Shown here in pieces: positions 16,682 to 24,544 of a DNA stretch of 27,486 bases. The notes under the pieces were generated by a model. The model worked only from the letters and a program-made list of their open reading frames with translations. It was not told the origin of the DNA and did not search any database. Made by a program: the position numbers and the translations under genes. Location of the stretch: assembly GCA_031258475.1 (NCBI GenBank), contig JAIRMS010000007.1:1-27486 (forward strand), written 5' to 3'. The stretch comes from Holosporaceae bacterium (GTDB lineage Bacteria; Pseudomonadota; Alphaproteobacteria; UBA3830). The stretch's first letter is position 1; each line of letters begins with the position of its first letter.

Positions 16682-16712
16682 AAAAATCTCCGGCATTCGT
16701 CGGAGGTTTTTT
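16682..16712 (+). terminator. Rho-independent terminator after the 449-aa gene
   Basis: A 7-bp stem CTCCGGC/GTCGGAG (one G-T pair) with loop ATTC is flanked by an A run before it and GTTTTTT after it, 33 nt beyond the stop codon. The symmetry suggests that it could also act weakly on the other strand. Confidence 0.85.
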
Positions 16713-16790
16713 GCCATTGAAAAGGTCGGATTCGAGTTAGGATTGCCTGAATCCGCGCTGGTCAGTCAATACAGGCATTTGTCTATATGC

Positions 16791-16909
16791 ATGAATCACC
16801 TTGAAAATGCGATTTTCATTTTCTGGATTGCTTCGCTTCGCTCGCAATCTATTCCCCCTCAGCTACGCGTCTGCGGCGATCAAGCTAGATGCTGACTTCG
16901 CACTTTCAT
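16791..16909. repeat. Family A element, degenerate copy lacking the centre
   Basis: The left end ATGAATCACCTTGAAAATGC corresponds to the terminal repeat at 3412-3431 read on the other strand. It is followed by GATTTTCATTTTCTGGATTG and then a core fragment, as in the 3250-3431 copy reversed. The right part (AGCTACGCG, GATCAAGCTAGATGCTGACT, GCACTTTCA) matches the reverse complement of 3260-3301. About 60 bp of the centre are missing and the outer right end is lost. Confidence 0.8.
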
Positions 16910-17085
16910 AGTAGTCCTTGTGTAACACCGCATAAAATTTTATCTATTCTCTGGAACTAAAAATACCAAAGTCTGTAAAATATTTTATTTTTTTTAAACT
17001 GGCCATTGACTGCGGGAAACAGTGGTGCTAGCGTGAGCGCATAAGTTGTTGGTTTGTACGATTATTGAGGTATTGGGAGGTTGTT
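16910..17085 (+). other. Spacer with a candidate promoter for the 232-aa gene
   Basis: Between the repeat and the next gene is an A+T-rich spacer with a run of T at about 16988-16995. TTGACT (17006-17011) and TAGCGT (17029-17034) lie 17 bp apart. The -35 is good but the -10 is poor. Nothing else is seen. Confidence 0.35.
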
Positions 17086-17784
17086 GTGAATTATCGCGGT
17101 ATAGTAAAAAGTGTGGGTGGCGCGTGCTGCGCTGCAGTGGCACTGTGTGGAGCTGATGTGCGAGGGATGGATGAGGATAAAGAAGTTGATCATGAGAAAT
17201 TTCATTTTAGCAGTTTTGCCATATCCATTGATGACGGTGACTTTTGGAAAACATTTCATTTTCAGGATATGATGGAGTTTGAACCGGAGACCTTGAAGCC
17301 TAGAACGTTAGCCTCGATACGATCCTCGTTGCGTGGAGACGATGAACCGGGGCTAACACATACAGACGGTGATTACAAAGAACTTGCAGATGACCTGTCG
17401 TGTCTTGTCAGACTGGCTCAGGCAAAGATTTTGATGTTAGATCGATCGGAGTGCCTTGATATTTTGGATTATTTAAGGAAGAACGAAGTCGTCCCTGTTT
17501 TTAGTAGTATATTGTCCAGTATTTGGGTAGGAGGTATACTCTCAATGAAGCGTGCTTATGGAATACCCCTCAGGGAGGATGAGGATACAGAAATAGCTTC
17601 TCAGCTCTGTGCCTGCGTTTTGCGCGATATAGACATATGGAACGCAAAGGAAGAGAGCAGGATCTTCTGGTTGTCCGTTCCACTTAAATTCCTGCACGAT
17701 CATAATTTTTACCCGCCCAGTAACAGTCCTGATTCACTGTTATTGCGGTCATTAGCAGAGGAGTTGTTGCGAGCTCTATCCTGA
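17086..17784 (+). CDS. Unrecognised small acidic secreted protein
   Basis: I recognise no family. Start chosen at GTG 17086, because GGGAGG lies 5 nt before it; a TTG at 17065 is in frame upstream. The product has 232 aa. The N-terminus NYRGIVKSVGGACCAAVALCGADVRG looks like a signal peptide rich in Cys and Ala. The mature part is acidic, with Asp/Glu clusters at 'MDEDKEVDHE' and 'LREDEDTE', and looks alpha-helical towards the end (LLLRSLAEELLRAL). No catalytic motif is seen. It ends 7 bp from the convergent 557-aa gene. Together with its two neighbours it forms a block of exported, apparently lineage-specific proteins. Confidence 0.65.
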   Translation: MNYRGIVKSVGGACCAAVALCGADVRGMDEDKEVDHEKFHFSSFAISIDDGDFWKTFHFQDMMEFEPETLKPRTLASIRSSLRGDDEPGLTHTDGDYKELADDLSCLVRLAQAKILMLDRSECLDILDYLRKNEVVPVFSSILSSIWVGGILSMKRAYGIPLREDEDTEIASQLCACVLRDIDIWNAKEESRIFWLSVPLKFLHDHNFYPPSNSPDSLLLRSLAEELLRALS

Positions 17785-17791
17785 CAATTTG

Positions 17792-19465
17792 TTAGAATAT
17801 CGGTTCAAACCCAGTCTGGAAGCTTGTATAGCCTGTGATTTCATCTTCTTCGCAGTCGAAAACCAGCCGTGTGTAGTGTCCTGGACGTAGGTACAGGTTG
17901 ATTTCCTTTCCGCCCTCCTGGCCGTAGGATTCCATGCACACTATCACTCCCATCAGGCCATTGTCCTCGTCGTCTGGGACCTGTTCGTCGATCTCTTGCC
18001 AGATGTTGATCCTTGCGTTCAGCCCTGTTGATAACTGTGTCCACCACGTGCCATCCATTTCATCTATCTGCGCGTCTCCTTCGTTTATCGCAGCCCATAA
18101 TTCTCCAACTGTTCCCGGGTGTGACTGCAGCTTAAAACTTCGGGCTATATTTGTTATGTCTTGTTTATTCAGTGGTCCTGTAGCTAACAGCGGACACATA
18201 TTCCCATATCTTCCGTGCTGGTGCCCCGTTGCTAATCGCCAAAGCTTCCGTCCATCTACCGTCACATAGCGATACGTAAGCACCTGGCCAATCGTTTTTT
18301 GACTGGCATATGTGTGTGCATCTTCGTTCCAATTAGCATCTCTGCAATCCTTCCCTGGATGCTGATTCCGCAGCTTTTGCCATTTCAAGTTCGCGAGGAT
18401 CCGCTCCAACGACAAGGCGTCCTGGGCTGTTTTCACTGTACTCCATAGCTCCGAGGAGAACTGAGGTGTAAAAGATGAAAGTGGTTCCGTATCAGTTCCC
18501 TGTTCGCTCAACAGTACCTGTGGCATTTGCGCGGCTCCATTTATTTTGTTATACTCTATCCGAAGCCTGTCCATCGCCCTATTTATCGCTTTGAGTTCTC
18601 CTAGTCGCAGAGTCAGTATTTCCTTCCTTATAGCTTTCAGTTGGTCCGATGTCGGCGGGGCAGGTTTCGCTGTTCCTGGCTTTGGATTTGGATGTGGCCA
18701 GTTCGGTCGTCTGACACCTACCGCTTTTCCAAAAGCATGTTTTCCCGTCGTTCCCTTCCCCAGTTCTAGTTTTTTTTCCGTCCTTATTGTTAGGCTTTCT
18801 GCGTTCACCGCGATCGGTGTTGTTTCCAGATATATGCTGTTCAGCCCTTTTGCGTCTCCTTGAAGTACGACCGCATCTATTGTGACTTCACAGGGTTTCC
18901 AATGCAGGCCGCCTTCTCTGTCTACCCCGCTGATGGTACAGAAGGTACCCTTGTCCCTCAATCTTTTATACAGATCTAGTCCCTCTTGGTTCTTCAGTCC
19001 TATCCGGAGTCGGCCTTTGCCCGCGCACCCTATTGTCCAAACTTCAGCCGCACTTTCCAGCTGTTTACCGATCGCCTTTTTCGCGGCATCGACAACGTGT
19101 GTTAGCACGGACTTCAGGTCCTCTTCCTTGCACATTAAGCGTACAGTATGGGTTTGGTCACTGTTGGGGTGCACTATCAACTCGCATTTTTCTGACTTGT
19201 GGTTAATCGTGTGGTGGATCCCAAAGTGTCTGAGCAAGTTCTCGTCGTTTCCCAGTCCCTCTTCGTGAATAAATCTCCACAGCATTTCCTTGAGTTCTGT
19301 CTCTTCGTTCATATCCGTTCCTCCGATCCAAGGCACCACTTCGACAAGTACCTTGTCATCCTTTTTCCCTTTAGAGCTTTTCATGCTTCTCGCCTCTTCC
19401 TGATAAGTCAGCAAAGTCGACAGCCCAAGCGCACCTATGATTATTGCAAGTGTTTTAATTTTCAT
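17792..19465 (-). CDS. Large secreted protein, possibly with a C-terminal OTU-like cysteine protease domain
   Basis: The 557-aa protein starts after AGGGGAAAATT with a signal peptide (KIKTLAIIIGALGLSTLLT). Residues 35-235 form a first globular part without a known motif. A Pro/Lys linker follows (about 253-272, RRPNWPHPNPKPGTAKPAPP), then a helical or coiled segment (274-306). The last third (about 395-557) has an order like OTU deubiquitinases: GNMC (421-424) where OTUs have a GNC-type Cys box, a W-x2-x-L...LNARINIW block (474-489) like the 'W.....L.ANLLNV.I.I' region, and INLYLRPGHYTRLVF (522-536) like the final 'I.L....HY' His strand. The Cys is shifted by one residue, so the match is weak. 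If real, it would be a host-ubiquitin effector or a self-processing protein. Confidence 0.7.
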   Translation of the reverse strand: MKIKTLAIIIGALGLSTLLTYQEEARSMKSSKGKKDDKVLVEVVPWIGGTDMNEETELKEMLWRFIHEEGLGNDENLLRHFGIHHTINHKSEKCELIVHPNSDQTHTVRLMCKEEDLKSVLTHVVDAAKKAIGKQLESAAEVWTIGCAGKGRLRIGLKNQEGLDLYKRLRDKGTFCTISGVDREGGLHWKPCEVTIDAVVLQGDAKGLNSIYLETTPIAVNAESLTIRTEKKLELGKGTTGKHAFGKAVGVRRPNWPHPNPKPGTAKPAPPTSDQLKAIRKEILTLRLGELKAINRAMDRLRIEYNKINGAAQMPQVLLSEQGTDTEPLSSFTPQFSSELWSTVKTAQDALSLERILANLKWQKLRNQHPGKDCRDANWNEDAHTYASQKTIGQVLTYRYVTVDGRKLWRLATGHQHGRYGNMCPLLATGPLNKQDITNIARSFKLQSHPGTVGELWAAINEGDAQIDEMDGTWWTQLSTGLNARINIWQEIDEQVPDDEDNGLMGVIVCMESYGQEGGKEINLYLRPGHYTRLVFDCEEDEITGYTSFQTGFEPIF

Positions 19466-19514
19466 AATTTTCCCCTAAATTTATCAAATATTCGAGTTGA
19501 TTTATCTCACCCGT

Positions 19515-19520
19515 ATTATA
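19515..19520 (-). promoter_or_regulatory. Probable -10 box of the 557-aa gene
   Basis: A perfect TATAAT on the minus strand lies about 50 bp before the ATG. No good -35 is seen at 16-18 bp. Confidence 0.4.
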
Positions 19521-19586
19521 ATTTATAGATAAAAGCATATAGCTAAAAGGTTAAATAATAACAAAAGAATGCCTTTTTTGTTATGC

Positions 19587-19712
19587 ATGAATCACGAATG
19601 ACGAAGTAGTGTTGTTTTAGAGACACTCACGATCGTCATTGCGAGGAGCGCAGCGACGAAGCAATCCAGTAACATTATCCACTCGTCATTACGCGGGCGT
19701 GCGAAGCAATCC
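19587..19712. repeat. Family A-like element with two direct copies of the CGTCATTGCGAG...GAAGCAATCCA core
   Basis: It begins with the family A end ATGAATCAC. Two core copies follow in the same orientation: about 19634-19670 (GTCATTGCGAGGAGCGCAGC then GACGAAGCAATCCA) and 19683-19712 (CGTCATTACGCGGGCGTGCG then AAGCAATCCA). Unlike the copy at 3250-3431 the cores are direct, not inverted, and there is no matching right end. From memory, a core of this kind recurs in many unrelated bacterial genomes. Confidence 0.75.
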
Positions 19713-19811
19713 ATTTAGGTGTATAGGATCAGATCAATCACGCTCCGTTTAACAAAACATTAAGATCTGATAAAAAAACGCATGTAAATAAAACCATTCT
19801 GTTATAAACTC

Positions 19812-20408
19812 ATGCGAAGTGAAGATCTGCGAAGAAAAGGGAGAACATTGTTATTTGTAGTTTCCGGACCATCCGCTGTTGGTAAGAATTCCGTCGTTAA
19901 TGAAATTCTAAAAATAGATAGAACAATTGGCAGAATAGTAACGTGTACCACCCGGGAAATGAGAAAATCCGAGCAACACGGGGTGGATTACTTTTTTATC
20001 CCGAAGAATGATTTTTTGTTGGAAATGGCCAGGGGTAACCTAATAGAATTCTCCGAGGTCTATGGAAATTACTATGGAGTTATGTTCTCTGCCGTCGAAG
20101 AAAAAATAAACAGCGGAGAGGACTCTATTTTAGTCATCAATTGGGAAGGATTCCTAAAGATAAAAAACGCCATTAAAACTAATGTGTATGGAATATTCAT
20201 TTTGCCTCCGTCGATTGAGGATTTGGAATCGCGCATAAAAATTCGGGGAGAGGATTCTCCAGAAGCGATTAAACGCAGGATCAGCATGGCCCGGAAAGAT
20301 ATCGCCAAAGCGGATCTCTACGATTTCTGTTTCGAAAATGTCGACATGGTTGCCACTGCCAAAAGCATTCTGGAAAAAATCAACGATATCAGACATACGT
20401 CTCCATGA
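19812..20408 (+). CDS. gmk: Guanylate kinase
   Basis: The enzyme phosphorylates GMP or dGMP to the diphosphate with ATP. The 198-aa protein has the normal length. Motifs: P-loop GPSAVGKNS (19-27), GMP-binding TTREMRKSEQHGVDYFF (about 46-62) and LIEFSEVYGNYYGV (about 77-90), and the lid RIKIRGEDSPEAIKRR. The P-loop is unusual: the common GPSGxGKS/T has Ala in place of the second Gly and Asn after Lys. The rest of the site is intact. The stop overlaps the next ATG by 4 nt. Confidence 0.93.
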   Translation: MRSEDLRRKGRTLLFVVSGPSAVGKNSVVNEILKIDRTIGRIVTCTTREMRKSEQHGVDYFFIPKNDFLLEMARGNLIEFSEVYGNYYGVMFSAVEEKINSGEDSILVINWEGFLKIKNAIKTNVYGIFILPPSIEDLESRIKIRGEDSPEAIKRRISMARKDIAKADLYDFCFENVDMVATAKSILEKINDIRHTSP

Positions 20409-21706
20409 AATTTCTGCGCTCTCTGTTGATTTCTACCGTTGTAATCGTCGGCGGCATTGCCCAGGCGATAAATGTTGTTCGCGACGCAGAAGTCGAAGAA
20501 ATTCTCAGAGAAATTACTGGAGATATCTTCAAAGTAGCCGGACTTAGACCAAAATCGGCGAAGGTATACGTTATAAACTCCGAAACTATCAATGCATTTA
20601 CCATCGGAAACGGATACATTTTCATCAATTCCGGACTGCTTCTGCAATTTGAAAATCCGCTGCATCTCATGGCCATATTGTGTCATGAAACCGGACATAT
20701 CGCCGCCGGACATATCAATCGGCACATAAACGTAATCCAACAACGCTCCAAAAATTTTATGCTTGTGGCGTTGGCAGGAATGCTGGGAGCCGCCCTCACA
20801 GGATCGCAGGAATCAATTGCATTGTTGTTGGGATACGCAATGACAGATGAAAGATTTTATCTGCGTTTTTCCAGAGGAGAAGAAATGGCGGCGGACGCTC
20901 TGGCGGCGACATATCTTGAAAAACTAGGATACGGCGCGGACGTTTTAATCGAAGCGTTCTCCACTTTCCAACGTCTCGATATTTTAAACGGCGGAATAAA
21001 TTTACCCGTTTACATCAGAACTCATCCAAAAACCAGTGATAGAATTTCTGCTCTTCAGAAGCGAGCAAAATTCAAAAACTATAAAGCAGATCAGAAACTG
21101 GCGACCAAATATAATCGCCTGCTGATCAAACTGAAAGCGTATTTGAAAAAACCTCAGATAAAAACCACAATACTGAGCGACGATTATTCAAAAGCGATAT
21201 ATTTTCACAGAATGGGCAGATCGAAGGAAGCGATCGATATTCTACGAAAACTTGTAAAAACTAATCCGCTCGATATCTTCTATCAAGAAACTCTGGCGCA
21301 AACTTTATATGAAGCCGGCAGACTAGAAGAATCTATACAAATTTATGAAAAAATTTATCACAACGATATCAATGTGTTAATAAAAATCGATTATGCAAAT
21401 GTGCTAATCGAAGCGAACAAAAAAATCGATCTGGCCATATCAATTTTGGAAGCGACAAAGTACGAGGACAATTTTAACAGCGATATCTATAGATTACTTG
21501 CAAAGGGATACGGAAAACAAAAAAGAGAGGGGCTGTCTCTGTTGATGCTAGCCCAGGAACAAATGCTTCTGCAACATTACCGTTCCGCCCAGGAAATGTT
21601 AACGGGATGTTTAAAGAAGCTCAACAAAAAAACCGAGCTTTCTCATATCAAAAAAGCCAAATATTTCAAAGAGTTACTCGAGCGCGAACACGGAATAATG
21701 GACTAA
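20405..21706 (+). CDS. M48 family zinc metalloprotease with TPR-like C-terminal region (BepA/YfgC-like)
   Basis: The 433-aa protein has a signal peptide (KFLRSLLISTVVIVGGIAQA). Zinc ligands are HETGH (94-98) and E160 in the EEMAAD box (159-164). A hydrophobic stretch (119-143) lies between them. The second half contains helical repeats of TPR type (for example AIYFHRMGRSKEAIDILRK, LAQTLYEAGRLEESIQIYEK). This is the layout of BepA/YfgC, a periplasmic protease and chaperone that helps outer-membrane LPS-transport and barrel assembly. The ATG overlaps the gmk stop (ATGA). Confidence 0.9.
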   Translation: MKFLRSLLISTVVIVGGIAQAINVVRDAEVEEILREITGDIFKVAGLRPKSAKVYVINSETINAFTIGNGYIFINSGLLLQFENPLHLMAILCHETGHIAAGHINRHINVIQQRSKNFMLVALAGMLGAALTGSQESIALLLGYAMTDERFYLRFSRGEEMAADALAATYLEKLGYGADVLIEAFSTFQRLDILNGGINLPVYIRTHPKTSDRISALQKRAKFKNYKADQKLATKYNRLLIKLKAYLKKPQIKTTILSDDYSKAIYFHRMGRSKEAIDILRKLVKTNPLDIFYQETLAQTLYEAGRLEESIQIYEKIYHNDINVLIKIDYANVLIEANKKIDLAISILEATKYEDNFNSDIYRLLAKGYGKQKREGLSLLMLAQEQMLLQHYRSAQEMLTGCLKKLNKKTELSHIKKAKYFKELLEREHGIMD

Positions 21707-21721
21707 CCAACCATTGGCCCA

Positions 21722-22261
21722 TTAGTAATTATTCGCTTCTAACTGGAAGAATCCTCCGGGATGCTTGCACACGGGACACGTCTCCGGAGCATTCCTTCCA
21801 TCAAAACGATATCCACAATTGTGACATTCCCAGACGACTTTGTCGTCTTTTTTGAGCACTTTGTCGGCGAGAATGTTGGCCAAAAGCTTCCTAAACCGTT
21901 CTTCGTGGCACTTTTCAATCTCGGCGACGGATCTGAAAAGAAAAGCAATCTCCGGAAATCCTTCCTCTTCAGCTTCCTTCGCGAAAAGTGGATACATTTT
22001 GATATGTTCGTAGTTCTCGCCATCGGCAGCAGCTTTTAAATTCTCGATCGTTTTTGAAACCGCGCCTCCGTTTATCAATTTAAACCAGATTTTTGCATGT
22101 TCCCTCTCGTTATTGGCGGTCTCTTCAAATATCTCGCCTATCTGAACGTATCCTTCTTTTTTCGCCTGCGACGCGAAATAGGAATACTTATTTCTCGCCT
22201 GGGATTCCCCGGCAAACGCCTCGATCAGATTCTTTTCCGTTTTGCTGCCCTTTAATTCCAT
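21722..22261 (-). CDS. rbr: Rubrerythrin
   Basis: Rubrerythrin reduces hydrogen peroxide at a diiron site. The 179-aa protein has the diiron four-helix domain (ligands in [19 protein letters not shown], and the [10 protein letters not shown] helix) and a C-terminal rubredoxin-type knuckle with C146, C149, C162 and C165 (CHNCG...CPVCKHP). I chose the ATG at 22261 because of GGAG 7 nt upstream and the family start KGSKTEKNL; an upstream in-frame start at 22306 adds 15 unrelated residues. The gene is convergent with the M48 gene (15-bp gap). It is more usual in anaerobes and microaerophiles, so it hints at a low-oxygen niche. Confidence 0.95.
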   Translation of the reverse strand: MELKGSKTEKNLIEAFAGESQARNKYSYFASQAKKEGYVQIGEIFEETANNEREHAKIWFKLINGGAVSKTIENLKAAADGENYEHIKMYPLFAKEAEEEGFPEIAFLFRSVAEIEKCHEERFRKLLANILADKVLKKDDKVVWECHNCGYRFDGRNAPETCPVCKHPGGFFQLEANNY

Positions 22262-22263
22262 AA

Positions 22264-22566
22264 TGCATCTCCACAATTTTTGAATGGGCGGCGCACCCGA
22301 TAACATATTCTAAGGACAGATTTGACGTCTTTCAAGAGCCTACTATACTCAGTGGCTGCGCACAATACACGCCTGTGGAGTTGGCGTTAAAATGGTGCAC
22401 GGAAGCAGCTGATCAAGGCTATGAACCAACGATAGAAAGAGTGGGAAGCCCCATATGGCCAAATCTGTCCGCAGAATTTGTGACAATAGGGAAATCACGA
22501 ATATCACCTCTCTTCACAAAAGAAGAGGAGTTCGAGAGGTTGTGGAAAAGCCTGATGCCAAAATAA
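22264..22566 (+). pseudogene. Remnant of a Sel1-repeat-like protein gene
   Basis: A frame open from 22264 to the TAA at 22564-22566 has no ATG; the first possible start is GTG at 22375. The part ALKWCTEAADQGYEPTIER looks like one Sel1/TPR-like repeat ('A..W...AA.QG...A'), and the tail (FTKEEEFERLWKSLMPK) could be a natural C-terminus. The rest of the protein is missing, and the upstream part overlaps the promoter region of rbr. I take it as a decayed gene end. The gap 22567-22628 before hflK shows only the hflK ribosome site (AAGGTG). Confidence 0.35.
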
Positions 22567-22628
22567 ATACCCTATTCATATTACTGAAAATCTGATAGAT
22601 TAGTGACGGTTTCGCATAAAGGTGCAGT

Positions 22629-23687
22629 ATGTCTTCGAAAAATCCCTGGGAAAACGATGAAGATCCTTGGGGGAAAAATCGTTCGGAGCAGGATTTTTTT
22701 TCTGATTTTGTCGAAAAGTTGAAAAAACATATAACTTCTTTGGAAAAAGGCGAAAAGAATACTCCTCCTGCAAGTTTTACCTATTTACTGATTATTGTTC
22801 TGGGCGCATTGTATTTGGCTTCCGGATTTTATCAAGTGCAATATGATCAACGCGGAGTCGTTCTGCGATTTGGAAGATGGGTGCGCACCGTCGGGCCTGG
22901 TTTGCAATACATTCTGCCCCGTCCATTTGAACGCGTCATCCTGCAAAAAGTAACAAAAATAAATCAAATAGATATTGGCTCGTTTTTTAGAGATCAGCAG
23001 GAGGAAAGTTTGGTTCTCACCGGCGATTCTAATTTGGCCAACATAAGCTTCAGCGTTCTTTGGAAAATTAAGGACAATGGGGTGGAGGATTATCTTTTTA
23101 ACGCAAAATATCCGGAAATTACGGTGAGGGCCGTGGCCGAAAGCGTAATGCGAGAAATAGTCGGCCAGACTCCGTTTACCTATGTTCAAACTGAAGGAAG
23201 GGGCGAAATTCAGAAAAAAGCGAAGGACAATCTGCAAGATTTGATGGACGAGTACAAAATGGGAATAGAAATTGTGCGCGTCGAACTGCAGCGGGTCGAG
23301 CCTCCTGCGTCGGTCATAGATTCGTTTAGGGACGTTGAACGGGCACAGGCGGAGCAGCAGAGTGAAAAAAACAAGGCTGAAGCCTACGATCGCGATACCC
23401 GTGCGAGAACCCGTGGACTGATCGCTGAGAAAATCAATAATGGAGAAGCAGTCAAGCGTTCCATCGTAGAAACGGCACGCGGAACTGTTGCAAGATTTAC
23501 GTCCGCTTATTCTCAATATAAGCTTGCTCCGGAGATAGTCTCGAAGCGTTTGTATATAGAAAACATGAGGGATATTTACAAGGGCGTTAATAAAATCATA
23601 ATAGATAGCGACGTTAAATCAGTGCCGTATCTTCCACTAACGGAGTTAAATAAAATAAAAACTATCAAAGAGGAGGCGCAACAATGA
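22629..23687 (+). CDS. hflK: HflK, membrane SPFH protein of the HflKC complex
   Basis: HflK and HflC form a large periplasmic-facing cage around the FtsH protease and modulate its activity. The 352-aa protein has the Gly/Asp/Trp-rich cytoplasmic N-terminus (NPWENDEDPWG), one membrane segment (about 50-67), the SPFH/band 7 domain (QRGVVLRFGRWVRTVGPGLQYILPRPFE), and a long helical stretch (about 220-300: ERAQAEQQSEKNKAEAYDRD). The ATG follows AAGGTG. It overlaps hflC by 4 nt. Confidence 0.96.
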   Translation: MSSKNPWENDEDPWGKNRSEQDFFSDFVEKLKKHITSLEKGEKNTPPASFTYLLIIVLGALYLASGFYQVQYDQRGVVLRFGRWVRTVGPGLQYILPRPFERVILQKVTKINQIDIGSFFRDQQEESLVLTGDSNLANISFSVLWKIKDNGVEDYLFNAKYPEITVRAVAESVMREIVGQTPFTYVQTEGRGEIQKKAKDNLQDLMDEYKMGIEIVRVELQRVEPPASVIDSFRDVERAQAEQQSEKNKAEAYDRDTRARTRGLIAEKINNGEAVKRSIVETARGTVARFTSAYSQYKLAPEIVSKRLYIENMRDIYKGVNKIIIDSDVKSVPYLPLTELNKIKTIKEEAQQ

Positions 23688-24541
23688 GCCCGAAATCTCC
23701 GTCCAGTTTTGTAATTTTGGCCGTTGTATTTCTACTTTTTAATGGAGTGATGTTTACGGTAAATCAGATAGAGCAGGCGGTGGTCGTTAGATTGGGAGAG
23801 CCGGTCAGAGTTATAAAAGATTCTGGACTTCATCTTAAGATACCTTTCTTGGAAAACGTCGTTTTTTTTGATAAAAGATTGATGAGCGTTGAATTATCCG
23901 CGCTGGAAATCACCCTTGGAGATAAAAGACGCATCATGGTTGATGCTTTTGGTCGCTACGTGATTACCGATCCGCTGAGATTCTACCAATCCGTCGGAAG
24001 CGAAAATGGGGTTCTCAATAGACTGAATCCAGTTGTTCTCGGCAGTTTGAGCAGCGTTCTCGGAGGGGTGAGTTTGTCATCGTTGCTTTCCGACACCAGG
24101 ATTTCCGCCATGAACAAAATCCGGGACGAAGTTAATAAGGCGGCCAAAAGATTTGGAATCAACGTAATTGACGTTAGAATTCGCAAAACCGATCTTCCTA
24201 CTCAAAATAGCGAAGCAATATGCAAACGCATGATGAGCGAAAGAGAAAAAGAAGCGCGGGAGCTGCGGGCAAAGGGTATCGAAATATCTCAGGTTATCAA
24301 ATCCACGGCAGATAAGGAAAACGCCATTGCGCTTTCAGAGGCCAATACCAAAGTTCAAATTCTAATTGCGGAAGGAGAACTCGAAGCGAATAAGATATAC
24401 ACGGAAGCATATTCGAAAGACGGGGATTTCTTTGCTTTTTTCCAATCGTTGGAAGCGTATCGCACAGCGTTCAATTCCGAAAATTCGACTTTCGTTATTT
24501 CTCCGAAAAGCGAGTTTTTTAACGTAATGAAAGGAAAGTAG
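23684..24541 (+). CDS. hflC: HflC, membrane SPFH protein of the HflKC complex
   Basis: The 285-aa partner of HflK has one N-terminal membrane segment (about 7-25), then the SPFH domain (EQAVVVRLGEPVRVIKDSGLHLKIPF), DVRIRKTDLP and RMMSEREKEARELRAKG typical of HflC, followed by the helical coil and a C-terminal hydrophobic end. GAGGCG precedes the ATG, which overlaps the hflK stop. degP starts 3 nt after its stop. Confidence 0.96.
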   Translation: MSPKSPSSFVILAVVFLLFNGVMFTVNQIEQAVVVRLGEPVRVIKDSGLHLKIPFLENVVFFDKRLMSVELSALEITLGDKRRIMVDAFGRYVITDPLRFYQSVGSENGVLNRLNPVVLGSLSSVLGGVSLSSLLSDTRISAMNKIRDEVNKAAKRFGINVIDVRIRKTDLPTQNSEAICKRMMSEREKEARELRAKGIEISQVIKSTADKENAIALSEANTKVQILIAEGELEANKIYTEAYSKDGDFFAFFQSLEAYRTAFNSENSTFVISPKSEFFNVMKGK

Positions 24542-24544
24542 ATC

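Larger units (their letters stand above)
19466..19811. other. Intergenic region between the 557-aa gene and gmk
   Basis: This 346-bp gap holds the promoter of the 557-aa gene (TATAAT at 19515-19520 on the minus strand) and a family A-like repeat (19587-19712). The remaining A+T-rich 100 bp leads to gmk and must hold its promoter, for which I see no convincing pair of hexamers. No small gene is seen. Confidence 0.6.

Noticed and set aside
16682..16712. Riboswitch or attenuator from the strong hairpin
   Set aside because: It lies directly after a stop codon and has the simple stem plus U-run of a terminator.
17934..19268. Long plus-strand open frames (up to about 130 codons) opposite the 557-aa gene
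   Set aside because: They are shadows of a long gene with few stops on the opposite strand; they have no starts with ribosome sites and read as Ser/Phe/Pro-rich nonsense.
19587..19712. CRISPR array, because two similar about 35-bp units are spaced by about 12 bp
   Set aside because: Only two diverged units, no regular spacers, no cas genes, and the same core occurs in the family A element.
22785..23516. A 243-codon minus frame opposite hflK
   Set aside because: hflK is unambiguous and the antisense frame shows no motif.
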